Part shown: piece after piece, positions 1-12,389 of the stretch
Layout: the number at the start of each line of letters is the position of its first letter
How positions within the stretch are numbered: the stretch's first letter is position 1
From: Eonycteris spelaea
Lineage: Eukaryota > Chordata > Mammalia > Chiroptera > Pteropodidae
Assembly (NCBI GenBank): GCA_003508835.1
Contig: PUFA01000062.1
Span: forward strand, 3,565,001 to 3,629,000
Reading direction: 5' to 3'
DNA length: 64,000 nucleotides
Notes under the pieces: model-generated
What the model was told of the DNA's origin: nothing
Databases searched by the model: none
The model's input: the letters and a program-made list of their open reading frames with translations, nothing else
Position numbers and translations under genes: made by a program

Positions 1-828
1 TGGGGTAAAGACAATTACTTAAATAAATGGTGTTGGAAAAACTGGACAGATATATGCAAAACAAAAATAAAACTGGACCACTTTCTTACACTACATGCAA
101 AAATAAAAAAAATGAATAAAATATTTAAATGTAAGGCCTGAAAACATAAGACTCCTAGAAGAAAACAGAAGCAGTAAACTCTTTGACATAACTCTTAGTA
201 AAATTGTCTTGATATGTCTCCTCAAGCAAGGGAAATCAAAGAAAAAGTAAATGCTACTATATTAAACTAAAAAAATGTTTGCACAGCAAAGGAAAACTAT
301 CATTTACAATAATCAAATTACGGAAGCAACTTCAGTCTATCAATAGAGGAATGGATAAAGAAGTGGTACATATATATGATGAAATATTACTCAGCTATAA
401 AAATTAAAATCTTGCCATTTAGGACAACATGGATGGACCTAGACAGCATTATGCTTAGTGAAATAAGTCAGACAGGGAAAGACAAATACCATGTGGTTTT
501 TCTCATATGTAGATTAAAAAAAAACAATATAAATGAACAAACAAAATGGAAACAAACTTACAGACGCAGAGAACAAATTGATGATTGCCACATAGAAAGG
601 GATTGGAAAGATGAGGGAAAAACATTAAGAGCTTGAAAAGTACAAATCGACAGTTATAAAATAGTCATGGAAATGTAAAGTACAGAATAGGTAATAAGTC
701 AATAATATTATAGCTATGTATGGTGTCAGATGGGTACCAGACTTACTTCATAAATTATATAAATGTCTAACTAGTTGTATACCTGAAACTAATATATTAC
801 ATGTCAACTGTAATTTAAAAATAATTTT
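1..828 (+). mobile_element. L1 LINE 3' fragment (ORF2 end plus 3' UTR), partial at window edge
   Basis: The sequence reads like the last part of a mammalian L1. A degenerate ORF2 C-terminal stretch occupies about 1-300. From about 345 on it has the 3' UTR landmarks: the 'ggaatggataaagaagtgg' block, 'gaaatattactcagctataaa', the 'acatggatggacctagac' block, 'gaaataagtcagacaggg', and the terminal 'acctgaaactaatata' followed by an A-rich end. Near 300-310 the text jumps from ORF2 sequence straight into 3' UTR sequence, so several hundred bases of the usual element are missing. The left end lies outside the window. An open frame at 376-636 is translated 3' UTR and is not a gene. The 3' end type differs from that of the L1 at 49655-50716, so these are different L1 subfamilies. 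Confidence 0.8.
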
Positions 829-2720
829 AAAAGAATATGTCTAAGCAGAAAGTGAGTTGAAAAGATATATTTTCAGATATATGTCACACTTTCTTCTTTT
901 TATAATTCCCATGAATTTCAGTTATACAGAGGCAAATTTAGAGTCCTACCTACAGAAAACTGATTTCCAGCATCTCAGTGATTTTTAACAGATATCTGTC
1001 TCTGTTGAACAGAGATTCTACCAATTCCAGTGGTAGAATTGAATCTTTGCTTTCAAGAAACTTACAAGGAGCTGGATGACTAGTTAGAGATATAGACACA
1101 TGAAGAGATGATTTCAACGCAGTAAAGAAATAAGTTTGGTGATTGGTGTATGTGCTGGGTGCTATGAGAGCACTTAGAAGGTGCACACTGTCCAGTATTA
1201 GATACCTTAAAGGAAGTGATGCCTAATCCAATCTCAAAGAATGTTCAGAAGTTTTCCAGATGAAGAAAAGGGAGTGTTCCTAATACATGAGAGAGAACGA
1301 GTCATGTCTAAATAGTATAGAGCAATGTATGTTGTGAGGGAACAAGACTTAAAATATACTTTCTTGTTATCAAGTGATAATGGCAAAAAGTTTAACTGAC
1401 AAAAAAAGGTTTTGTCACATAGAACATTTAGTTTGCATTTTTAACCAATAAAGCCTATTGCTGGAATTTGAGTATGCATATATATGAAGCACTGGGAAAA
1501 TGAGTCATATTTCAATAAGATCCTTTGTGTTAATGGTTTTGAGTATTTAAAATAAAACTTTCTACTTTATTTTCTAGAAATAGAGACCTCTACTGTGACA
1601 CCCTTTTCTTATTTATGGGTTTCAACTTAACAATAGATCAATAAGGACCTCCCACTGTTGTTATTAACCCACACATACAGTGACATACGGGGCTTTTGTG
1701 TAGCACCAAAGTGGAACAGAGAGGCAGAGAACAGCAGATCATAAAAGGGAAAAGCACAGTTCGTTGCAGAAATTGAGTTTACCTACCACCGATAGACCGT
1801 ACTAACCACAAGGGGATTTAAACCAAATGTCCAAAGGAGTCTCAAAATGTCGAACCTGCTACTTACACCATGAGCCATTCTCTTGTGTTTATCCAATGTG
1901 CTGCTTACACTGACCCCTGGATATTGGAAGGACCCTCTGCCCTTGCAGAAGCCTCTCCATACGCTTCCATTATTAAATGAGTTTGTTTAGCTCTGACTTC
2001 AATTGTGATAGTAAATAGTATTTCCTACGTTAAAAAGTGAGGATGAACTCTGGAGGACCTAGTCAGCACACTTAATGTCTCCAGTGGTTTTCCAGTTTGG
2101 GAATGGAGTGTGAGTGCTATAAGAACTTACGGATGTGTTGGACATAATGTTTTAAAACTCTCTCTTGGTCATCATTTTAACAGCACGTTTTATTTTGTCG
2201 GTGGTCTTTGATTTTAGCAAATTCTCTGGAGTCTATTTCATGAGGTTTTTCATTAGTTTTCTCTTTAAAAATCATTTCTTCCAGTAGAAATCCTCAAACA
2301 CGTGAAAAATTTGTATTCAATTCAAGCTCCAAGCTTTGTGTGGAACAACACTTAAGAGACCACTCGGGAGCTTCAGACCCTGCAAACGCTGTGGTCCACT
2401 TGCTTAACTAGATGGGCTACATGAAGCATGATACACCTGGGCTCTGCCATCTGCGCTGATTGCCTTTTAGCTTCTGAGTGCAATTCAAGGTGATCATTTT
2501 AATCTCTAAGGCCCTGTATGGCTTGGGACCCAGTTATCTGATAAATTGCCTCTTAGCTTGGGCATGGCAATTAATATCAGCCAGAGTGTTGCCACTAACA
2601 GTTCCCTGTTCTTAAAGTGAGGAACTGAAGGCAGGAGAGTGAGCATGTGTGTAGGAGGTGCACGTCCAAATGTGCAAGACCCGTGTCACTGGTACTTGCT
2701 AGCACTTTTCAGGTGAGTAA
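829..2720. other. Unassigned AT-rich intergenic or intronic DNA
   Basis: I recognise no gene, RNA or named repeat here. The minus-strand open frame at 950-1186 has no recognisable domain and no supporting context. Confidence 0.5.
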
Positions 2721-2731
2721 GCGTGCGCGCG

Positions 2732-2770
<39 letters not shown>
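2721..2770. repeat. Alternating purine-pyrimidine microsatellite (GC/CA)n
   Basis: Fifty consecutive bases alternate purine and pyrimidine without a break. The first 22 are rich in GC steps (gcgtgcgcgcgcacacgcgc) and the rest is (CA)n. Such tracts favour left-handed Z-DNA. Confidence 0.95.
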
Positions 2771-2772
<2 letters not shown>

Positions 2773-4285
2773 TGGGTCAATGTTTCTGACTGGTAGTCTA
2801 CTCTTTTTGATAATCACTTTTTACAATAATATATTTCTAGAAATTTCCTTATACACTTTATTTTTTTAAATGGTTAACAATTTGCTTTGATAATATACCC
2901 TTAACTCTTCAGTGAATGGATGACAATTTTTTAAAGTAAAAGTCCCTGCATTGTTTACAGTCTCAGAAACATAAATCATGATTGGAATCAATGGAAAGGT
3001 GAAGTATTTCTAGAAGAAACATACTTGTTCGATAAACATTTATCAAAGTCTCACTATGTGCCAAGTTTTTTTTCAGATATAAAAGAATCTTTTATGATAA
3101 AAGGAATATATAACTGTTTAAGAATAACTGGAGAATAAAGTCTATGTTTACTGATTTCTTGCATGCTAAATTATAAATTTGTTGAAATTAGTATTTTCTA
3201 GTCATACACACTTTAGTGCATACAATCAAATGCTAATACTAATGGTCATTATTTGACATTGTGTGTTAAGATTACATATGACGGTAATATTTGTTTAAAT
3301 CCTTTCAATTCTAGTTATCTCCTCAAAAAGGAACATATTAAAATGATATGGATAGCTTACAGAATCAGCAAAAGTAAATAACCTATTTTAGGAGGAAAAG
3401 GAATATGGGAAAATCTCAGGATGTAGGAAAAGACTATGGGAAAAAATTTCAGGATGCTTTTCTCAGAATGATCCATTTCAATTGTTTCTGTTAACTGCAT
3501 CAGTCCAGTCAAGGTTCAAATATTCAGGGAGTAAGGCAAAACAAAACAAAACAAAAACCCACCACATTTTCTATAGAATGCAGAAACAACATGGATTTGT
3601 CCATTTAAAATTTGGCAGATGGGCTTTCTCTAGTAGGTTTATTTGTCTAATCTTGTCATAGCAACTAGCTCTTCTTGTCCCCCACTGCAGGCTGAGTTCC
3701 TACCTAACCTCTACAATAAATTTTGCCTCTAGCATTGAGAAGATATTGAATTTCTTACTCAGTATCCTGACCTTGCTGCCGTAGTACCCAAAATTGGATT
3801 ACTGCATCATATACAGGTTCTCAGGAACAGAGACCTTCTGTTCCAGCCCAGGTCTCCCAGTGATTAGGGATTTGACCATTATTATTAAATCTTCCTCATT
3901 CTTATAGTTTTCTTGTAGCACCTCTATTAATGGTCTCATTGATCTTTACTAATTGATTATCTTACTTTTGCTTGAAAGGCAGTATGGAGTTGAACTCTGC
4001 TTTGATTCTCATTAATAGTACTTACCACCATGTCCCGATACCCCTAATTCCTGCCTGGTCTAAGGGAAATATCTAATTTTAAATCCAGTCCTTGGACTCT
4101 CATGACATACATGATTTTTTTTGAGGGAGGGGGTAGTTTGTTTCTCTACATTTAGTTCTCACTGTTATATATGTTTTTTGTAAGCCTTGAAGTCTTCTTG
4201 GACACATGGTTCTTTCTTTCCTGGCATGACTTTTTTTTTCTCCCTAAGTATCAGTTATGATTCTTCTAAAAGTAATGAACTCATG
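2771..4285. other. Unassigned DNA
   Basis: No gene is visible. A short 'ataaacatttatcaaagtctcactatgtgcc' block near 3031-3062 resembles an antisense L2 3' end but is too short to delimit. A (CAAAA)n run lies near 3538-3557. Confidence 0.4.
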
Positions 4286-4690
4286 CTTTCTTTTATGTAC
4301 CCATTAATTAAATCAACAATTCTTATTAGATATCTCTACATGGGCATATGCTTTTCAGTAATGGAAAGATGAAATCAAAACTTTCAATTGCTTATAGTCT
4401 AGTGGAAGCAATAACATACACACTAAACATGGAGTCTGAAACAGCAGTGCAAAGTTATACATGATTTAGTGCAGAAATAAGAGTTACAGAAACGAATACT
4501 ACTGAGGTTCAGAGAAGAGAGGATGCTATAAAGGCATACTCAGACTAGAAGGGAAGAGATGAGAATTGATATTGAAGCAAAAATGAGGATAGAACTTGGA
4601 TAAATGGTTCAGAGAGAGTAGATGGCAGGGCTTCCTGAATAAACATTTGCACTAAAGAGGTTATTCATCCTGTTCAGAGGACAATCATAA
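4286..4690 (-). mobile_element. L2 LINE 3' end, antisense and highly diverged
   Basis: Read on the plus strand, the text follows the reverse complement of the L2 3' end. It has a 'cttatagtctagtgg' block after a region equivalent to the L2 tail, then a duplicated-looking ORF2-end section including 'agggcttcctgaataaacatttg', which corresponds to the region L2 copies show as 'aggcttcc...gacatttg'. Divergence is heavy and the edges are approximate. It could instead be a related LINE of similar age. Confidence 0.45.
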
Positions 4691-5342
4691 AATTGGCTAG
4701 AGTCAAGAGCTAAAATATTAAAAGAACAGTTGAGAGATAAATTCGCAAACAAAAAGTGTCATCAGATTTTGAAGGCTCTATGCTTTGAATTTCTTTCTGA
4801 GGGCAGTGTAATCATGACAGCTTTCTGAGCACAATTATGGTGTACTTTTAACACTTTTTAAAAAAAATTTGGCAGTGGAAAGTAGAAAGAACAAGACAAT
4901 TAAATTAGTTTTGCTCTGTTTTCTTATGCAAGACTAAAGAGATCTGCGCACATTTTAACAGTTTTTTATTATTAATAATAAAAACTAACTCTGTAGAAAA
5001 TATAGAAATGTAGAAAAAAAATCTATATTTATGTTTTTAAAACTTAGAAATGTTTTGCTAATAAACACATGTGATTCAATTCAGCTTATTTTATAATTTA
5101 CAAAATTAAAATATTTCTTTACATAAATAAAGACAAAATAAAACCACAGTCAAGACATCATGAAATCTTCCTATCTTCTGGCTTTGAGATATTTAACCCT
5201 TTTATCTGAAAGTCTATTTCTTCTAAGAATAAAAACATTTATGAATATCTAGGAATATCTTTACCTAACATATTCATCATAGAGAGTTCTATTTGTTTTG
5301 TTTTTGTTCATATTTGTAGCGTTATTAAATTAGGGTACAAAA

Positions 5343-5443
5343 TTGCAGTTTACTAGTAACTGTTAAAATCCACTGAATTGTGTACTTTAAAACAATGAAT
5401 TTTATGGTAAATGAATTTTATCTCAATAAAGCTATTGTAAAAA
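5343..5443 (+). mobile_element. L1 3'-terminal fragment (older L1M type)
   Basis: The stretch contains the classic terminal block of older mammalian L1s: 'ccactgaattgtgtacttta', then a 'atggtaaatgaattttat' block, then 'ctcaataaagctattgtaa'. Only about 100 bases can be recognised, and no ORF2 sequence is visible upstream. Confidence 0.7.
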
Positions 5444-8400
5444 TATCCAATGGACTTTTTATTTTAAATCTATTCCTGTTGCAGAGACCAATTTCTGCAA
5501 GATAAAATAATTCATGAATTTAAAAATATTTTTAAAAACTTCAGTTGCATTAGGGCTCTTAAAATTTGAGGTTCATTCAGACTTATGTCTTTTTGTTTTT
5601 TGTGTAAAAAGGAAAAGATCACTGAATGGTTTCTGAAAACATTTTCTCTTGATATCATGGAATTTAAATATGTGTTCTCTTAATATAACATGAACTAAAG
5701 CTGGGAACATTCTAGAAAAAAAAAACATTCTAGTTACATGCTGTGTGACTCTGAAAATCATTTCACATTTTGAAATTCAGTTCTTTAAACTATAAAAGTG
5801 AAAAAAAATTATAAAACATTCTTTAATTTTTATTAAGTTTACATTGATTGAAAGGTACCTACCTAAAAGAATAATAATAAATACTCATAACTTCAATCAG
5901 CAGATATTAAAGTAGAAAACACCCATAAACATGAAAAGAAGCTGTTTATGAATGACTGCTAGAAAACAAAGAAGAATGTGTTAAATCTCTATCTTACAGA
6001 ATAATTTCCTAAAATTATATAGTTTATGTGCTATTACTCCAACTCATATAATTTATAATTTGAAATAATGTTTGAAATTAATTTAATATTAAGGTATTCA
6101 TTGTTTTAGAGCATTTCCTTAATTCCTTTACAATCACAAGAAACAAAGGAAATATTGAAGAAGGGACTATCTCCCTTGGACCTGTAAAGAAAACTGAGAC
6201 CAGATGACACCCCTCGCCTATCTGCCTTCTGCTCTTTAAAAACAATGGAGCACTTGATTTTCAGGCAATCTTAGAGACTAATCAATGCTTTGTTTCAGAG
6301 TTGAGATTACTAATGTCTAGAAGTCATGGAGAACAGAAATATAAGGGTCTCACATCAGTTATTACTTTCCACTCACTACACATGCTGTTTAAGACCCAGA
6401 TTTACATTAATTTTAATGAAATAACCTATGACATTGATTAAATTCCAAGATTTAATCCTCATAAAAGGAATGTATGCTCTTGAAAATAGTGCTGTTAAAA
6501 TAATGTAAGTTTTCATTAAAAAAAGTTTTCAGTACACTGAAACTCTCTCAAGTCTACTGACACTTGTTCTGTCTCACGAACTGCATATGAGTAAATAGTT
6601 GGGCTGTCCGGTCACCTAACCTCCTGACACACAGGACAAATGTGAACATCAGTGCACAAAAATAGTGTTATGAACTCTTTGATCATTTACATCCATCTTA
6701 TCTGCAAGACAAGTTATCAAATATCTGTTATTGAAAATTATTAAATCATATCATTATAAAATTTAAAAGATCTCACCTATTTTCTATTAAAAAATGGTTG
6801 TGTGGCAATATCTTAATACTTTTCAAATTCTAGCTGTTTGATCTCTGCCATATTTCATTGATATTTAGATGGTAATATGCACATACATATGCACACTGTA
6901 GAAATAAAGATACATATGAATATATGAATAGTACTAGTAGTATTAGTATTATAAAATAACATAGAATATTTTTAAGTTGGGATTCTTAATGTAACATAGG
7001 AGATCAAATGTCCTGAAAAAATTTATTTGTTTGATAATAGCATAGAACTATGAAAATTCTTCTCATTAACAAAAAAGTTACTAATTTCCATAAATGGGAA
7101 TAATTTAGGACCATGGAGTTGGATGTTAATAACAAATAATTTTTGAGAAAATTCTATTATTTCAGAAGTATTAAAACATGCTATTATTACATTAACTTTA
7201 CTTAATTTATTGACTCTACAATGTCTCTTTTCCAAAAATAATTATTTTTATCATTTGTTGTGTCAGAACATAGAAAGAATAATCTTAAAGGTCTCAATTA
7301 GACAAGATGTGGATTGTATCACAAACTGCAGAATATTTCTCTTTTCAGTTTCACTCTTTTTGTTCCACAGATGGTCCATACATGACCAGTAAATCCCAAG
7401 ACATTATATAACCTCAACTATGTAAAAATTGGCACTGCCAAATGAACGTCAAACAAAATACTGTTCTAAATTAGTTATCATTCCATGTAGTAAATTTAGA
7501 TAACACAGACAACAATATCAAATTATGTTTAATTGGACAATAAAAGCAACAAAATGAAGCATTACAATAGAACTTGAATAAAAATCAACTGCGGATGTTT
7601 AATATTTCTAGATTGGCTTTGAGCAAGAGTTTTAGCTCCTTTTTCATATTTGTTTTTAAAATTTCCAGTTATTTCTATTCCACTTATTTCTAATGTTAGC
7701 ACTGTTCGAAAAAGAGGAAATAAAAAGTCTAAGATTATTTTATCCCATTGTTTTATAAATTCCTCAAGCATAGAGGGCTGTTTTGTCTCAGAACAACTAC
7801 AGTGCACTGTTTGTAATTATGGAGGCATCTCAGAATTACAAGCACCAAGAAAGAAAGCTCTGTGATCTGGCTGTGATTGAGAAAGATAGAATGCTACAAT
7901 GAATATTCAGTACCCTTAGATATTAGATATATTCTGAGTTTTGAACTAAAGGCGAAATTTTAGAGGTAGCAGGGAGTTGCTTAATCTTGAAATGACATTC
8001 TTTTTCTAAAAGAACAGATTCAAGTATTTTTAAAAAGAAGTCTTTCATAACATTGGGTTACTACTACACTGTTTTGATGAGTAAAGTGTAAAATTTTAAG
8101 GTATTATAGATTTTATTTTCTTTGAAATGCTCAATGGTTTGAATAACTAGAGGATATGCGGTTGGTCCAATTGTTTGGGGTTTTATTGACCCAAAACATT
8201 CAAAAGTCAAACTGAGTTTTTGGGCCACTGGAATGTGGCTACTGATCCAATGTTATATCTAACATAAAACTGCAAAAAAAATTCTATTTTTTTAATACAC
8301 ATAAGATTTTTGCTATTAGTAATAGACCATATAAGAAAGTCAAGAAAACATTTCTCCCTGATACTTTCTGACAAAATCTTGTGCTACTTTTATCTGATTA

Positions 8401-8859
8401 TCAACATAATTTTCTTTTGCGTATATTATTAAGGTCTGCTTCTCAATTAGAATTAACTTGCTTTTCTAGAATTTGGTTTGAGTCAAGGATGATAAGCTCC
8501 ATTAGGGAAGCATGCAGGTGAAGAAACAGGAAATTATACCCCAAGAAACTCTGGGGTTTTAATTACTGGGATCTGATCCGTAATGACGGATGACAACATT
8601 CTGCTTCTCGCTAGTGACTTGCAGATGGTGAAACTGGTTCAAAGTTATCTTAACTTCTTTTTCCTCAAATCAGCAACATAGGCATGTATATATGTGTATA
8701 TATGAAAAGTGGATTTAAACAGCTAGCAAAATTCTCATTTCTGTTATTGTCAGACTAAGATAGTACAAGTGATTTTTCATGCAAAGAACTATCCTAAAAA
8801 AGCTTTTCACCATGCAGATCAAATCAAAAGCTTTGCTCTCTCACCTTCGCAAATCATAT

Positions 8860-8861
<2 letters not shown>
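5444..8861. other. Unassigned AT-rich DNA
   Basis: No named repeat or gene could be supported. The open frames at 5573-5761, 7023-7235, 7210-7392, 7562-7807 and 7650-7865 are short, overlap on opposite strands in part and encode no recognisable domain. Confidence 0.4.

Positions 8862-8898
<37 letters not shown>
8862..8898. repeat. (CA)n microsatellite
   Basis: An uninterrupted AC/CA run of about 18 units. Confidence 0.97.
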
Positions 8899-8899
<1 letters not shown>

Positions 8900-10846
8900 T
8901 TTCCCCAACTTTTGGTAATGTTCATTAATATTAGTTTGGTGACTAATACAACTAGCTTTTTCCCACATATAATATATACACAGAATATATATTTGTACTA
9001 TATATGCCTGTATTTTTATATAAATGGAAAAAGAATATCAGACAAAAATAAAAACATAATTATGAATCATAAATGACATTTAGTGTGCTATCTTACTATG
9101 ATTTGTAAGGTGTTATGTGCATACAGCTGATGATAGAAGACATGCAGACCTGGCACGCTGAGAAGAGTCAGAGGTTTCTTTCCTATATTTCCCCTGCACT
9201 CCAGACCCTATGTTTACACAATTCATTTTTATTTGAGATGGACAGTGACTCCCAATCTCCCTTTTTTTCCTCTCATTGGTTTAAAAAATTCTTAAAGTCC
9301 TTTTAATTGATAAGAAAATTTAGCTTGATTCAATTTAAATTTTATTATATTAACAGTGAGATGACTATAATAATGCTTTAATATAGATTGTGTTCATAAT
9401 TTTTTTTATTTTTCTTCATTACAAAATGTTCTATTTTGCTTCGTTACAAAATAATGAAGCAAAATATTAACTCTTCATATTCATAAATGTGAATCAATCT
9501 CTGTGGAGGAAAACATTTAAATGTAGCTTCTCAATTTTGCTAATATATTTGGTCATTTGTAGAAAAGCCTTATGAGATCTCTGAAAACAACACCTGGGGA
9601 ATTTGCTTTTTAATGATTATCAAGGTATATTTAGATTGTTCTGTTTTGTCAGGACAGCATAAATAAATGGTTATGATTGGTTATAGAAGCTATAACTTAT
9701 CATAGGTGACATTAATATGTGACTTTATATTTTTAAATATATGTTCTGTGTAAAATGCACACATAATACAGATATAAGTAATTTAATTAAAATTATTTAC
9801 TCTAATATGACAATTCACATTATTCAAGGAAGTGATTTAAATAATTCTGTTCACACATATTATATAAATGTGCATATATGTGTGTGTACATATATATATG
9901 TATGTATATGTTATAATTAGAACAGTCATAGGTAAAAAAACAAGTCCCCTGAAGATAAGATAAATCATAATTCTCTACAAATGTAGTTGTATTTTGAAGA
10001 ATTCTATTTATATATTTTATATATTACTTATACATTATTATTTATGTATAGATCTTTAACCATAGAAACATGCCAATAATAATCACTTCAGAAATTATCA
10101 CCTGCAGATATGTTTTCCATATTATAAAAATGTTAGTTATACAAATGGATGAAAACCTTTCAGCCACCTTACTTCTCTGTCTTCAATATTTTAAATCAAA
10201 CTGTTGAATACCAATTGGTCTTAGCATATTTGTATGTACTTTAAAACTTGTCATATTCTATATGTCCTTGAAAGAGTAGTTATTCTCTCTTAGGAAATGC
10301 ATCCATCAGATAGCATTAGCTGTAACCCATGCTAGAATATGTTATATTCAAGATATATCTGTTTTCTTATACTTTCCCTCTCTCCTCTCCTGTATTTACT
10401 TCTGAATATATATTCGTTTAAAACATACAACTTTTATTTTCTCATTTTTTACTCTGGTAAGTTTTGCGCTCCCCAGACTCCTTATAAGAGGATAAGGATG
10501 GGAAGGCAGTGTCCTAAAATGACAGCTCAGCTGTCCTGAACATGTCCTCAGACCTAATGGTCCAGATAGACCCAAGACATAAATATTTCCTTATTTCCCA
10601 TTTCTATCATCATGCTACCAGTTAATCTGGCACTTTCGGGGTCTGTTGATTAGACAGATAAAATGGTCTTGATACTTAACAGTCTGAGCATCCTTTGGGT
10701 GGCTCTTAACTGTCTCTGAGAACATTGTGCGTGTACCTTATTCTAGTGAATGTTCCCAAGAGACATTTCTGATCTAAAGTATATTACAAATGTTTAGATG
10801 GCTGTTATAACAAAAGATTTCATTATTTTCTTGGCTTCATTCGGGT
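8899..10846. other. Unassigned AT-rich DNA with local palindromes and TA/TG-rich tracts
   Basis: No gene is visible. It contains the direct-plus-inverted repeat at 9416-9466 and low-complexity TATG/TA tracts at about 9865-9912. The open frames at 9115-9306 and 10339-10539 lack any domain signal. Confidence 0.4.
9416..9466. repeat. Short direct repeat overlapping an 11-bp inverted repeat
   Basis: A 13-base block 'ttcattacaaaat' (9416-9428) recurs with one change as 'ttcgttacaaaat' (9440-9452). In addition 'tattttgcttc' (9432-9442) is perfectly complementary to 'gaagcaaaata' (9456-9466) across a 13-base loop. Confidence 0.9.
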
Positions 10847-10862
10847 CCCCCCCCCCCCCCCC
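10847..10862. repeat. Homopolymer C16 tract
   Basis: Sixteen consecutive C bases lie in otherwise AT-rich DNA. Such runs are prone to slippage and are also assembly-error hot spots, so the exact length should not be trusted. Confidence 0.95.
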
Positions 10863-11189
10863 GGATCTCATAAAATGAGAATTTATCTCTTTGCCATTTA
10901 ATCACATGAATGGTCTTTGCAAATGTGTGCTAATTTTCTATGGTCAAAGTATTTTGTAGGAAAGGAAATCTCTGATTTATTCTCTTGTATTTTTAGTGAA
11001 GAAAGTCAGATCTGTTGTGGTTAAATAGAGGAGTAAATTCAGGACTTTTAAACACCTGTTTGAATCTTAAAGGGACTGGTACTTTCTGAACAGTTATATG
11101 GGTATATGGGTAAAGAAATGTATATTGTTAAGGAAATGTATCCTTTGAACAGAGGTGTTTTAAAATCGAAATGCACTTGAATTGCTGAT

Positions 11190-11945
11190 ATTTTTCTTGA
11201 ATAGCAGCTAGATCAGAGCCCTGTGCGTGAAAAGGCCTCCTTTATAACCAGATGTCTAAGGAACGGGTGGAAAGAACACAGCACCACAGAATTTGGTGAA
11301 TTTGCCTGGAGCTCTTAACAATATCATATCATCCTCACTTCTTAAACTATCTGGATTGCTGTAACTTCTTATCACAGGTCTTTTTGTATCACAGCAGACC
11401 ACTGTGAAGGCCAATAACCAAGCATCCATGGACAGTTTCTTTGTTTAGAGCCCCATCTGGTTCTCAAAACTTTCTTATTCCTTGGAGATAGACCAGAACC
11501 ATGGATCTAATTTACATGGGTTAGGTGGCACAAATACTACTTCAGTTTCATGGTCTCGATAAGCTGCAACCAATTAATTTATTTATTATATGGCTTATTT
11601 ATTTGCAACCACCTTGTAACAGCAGCTCATGCCACATGGTTTGTTTGCTGCCGTGACATCCAAACAAGACTCCCAGCAGAGCGTCTCCATTGAGAGCAGT
11701 TTGTGTGGAAGGCAGAAGCACAACCTCCCAGCGGTGTGAGTAAGCAAGGCTGGATTCTGTCTCTTTCCTCCCCCGCTTGGTTTGAGCTGCCTTTGGAGTG
11801 GATCGACTGATTTGGCTTTGTGAATTTTTAATGAAGGGGAAACATTGGCATAGCTGAGGAGCAGGGGACTGGCGAAAGATATTATTTTGGGCAGAAATCA
11901 GACATAACAGCTGGTAAGAGTGCACTTAATGTGAAAAAATTGAGA
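11190..11945. other. Unique, relatively GC-rich block; candidate conserved non-coding element
   Basis: This is about 750 bases with higher GC than the surroundings and no recognised repeat. It ends just before a SINE insertion. A 108-codon minus-strand open frame (11599-11925) lies in it. Its translation shows no domain, signal peptide or splice context that I recognise, so I do not call it a gene. The composition and lack of repeats fit an enhancer-like island, but conservation cannot be judged from one sequence. Confidence 0.3.
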
Positions 11946-11950
11946 AAGAA

Positions 11951-12108
11951 GTCTAGCCTATGGCCATGCCACCCTGAATAAACCTGATCCCATCTGATCT
12001 CAAATGCTAAGCAGGGTCAGGCCTGGTTAGTACTTGGAGGGGAGACCATGTAGGAAAACCAGGTGCCGTAGACATAAACAAACAAACAAACAAACAATAA
12101 ATAAAATA
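11951..12108 (+). mobile_element. 5S rRNA-derived SINE (MEG-like)
   Basis: Bases 11951 to about 12073 align along nearly their whole length with vertebrate 5S rRNA. The RNA polymerase III internal control region is well kept: the A-box part reads 'atgctaagcaggg' and the C-box part reads 'ctggttagtacttggagggg', where functional 5S genes usually have one T in place of a G. A (CAAA)n/A-rich tail follows (about 12075-12108), which indicates retroposition and not a true 5S gene. 5S-derived SINEs of this kind are known from fruit bats (MEG-RS and MEG-RL). A lone 5S retropseudogene is the alternative. No clear target-site duplication was found. Confidence 0.75.
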
Positions 12109-12141
12109 GGAGACTGTAAGCTGACAAAGGATTGCCTCACC

Positions 12142-12155
12142 TTAAAAAAAAAAAA
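12142..12155 (+). repeat. Poly-A run downstream of the 5S-derived SINE
   Basis: About 13 A bases follow 'caccttaa'. This could be a second A-tail or unrelated low complexity. Confidence 0.8.
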
Positions 12156-12389
12156 AGTATCTACTAACTGAAAAAAAACCAAATAATTGTGCTGGTGAAG
12201 TTTCAAGTCAATAGCTTTTGATTTGAAAATCATCAGTTTTGCAAATTACTGAATCTGGAATTGTTACTTCTAAGAATCTAAAAGATTCCTGTGTAGTAAA
12301 CCATGATATTAATATCTCATTAACATCTCTATTGTTTATTTTTTGGCATATTATCAGTAAGGTAAGCTATTTATGTATCCATCCATTTC

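Noticed and set aside
376..636. 86-codon plus-strand frame
   Set aside because: Translated L1 3' UTR.
11951..12073. Functional 5S rRNA gene
   Set aside because: Many substitutions, and an A-rich CAAA tail in place of a T-run terminator, show a retroposed copy.
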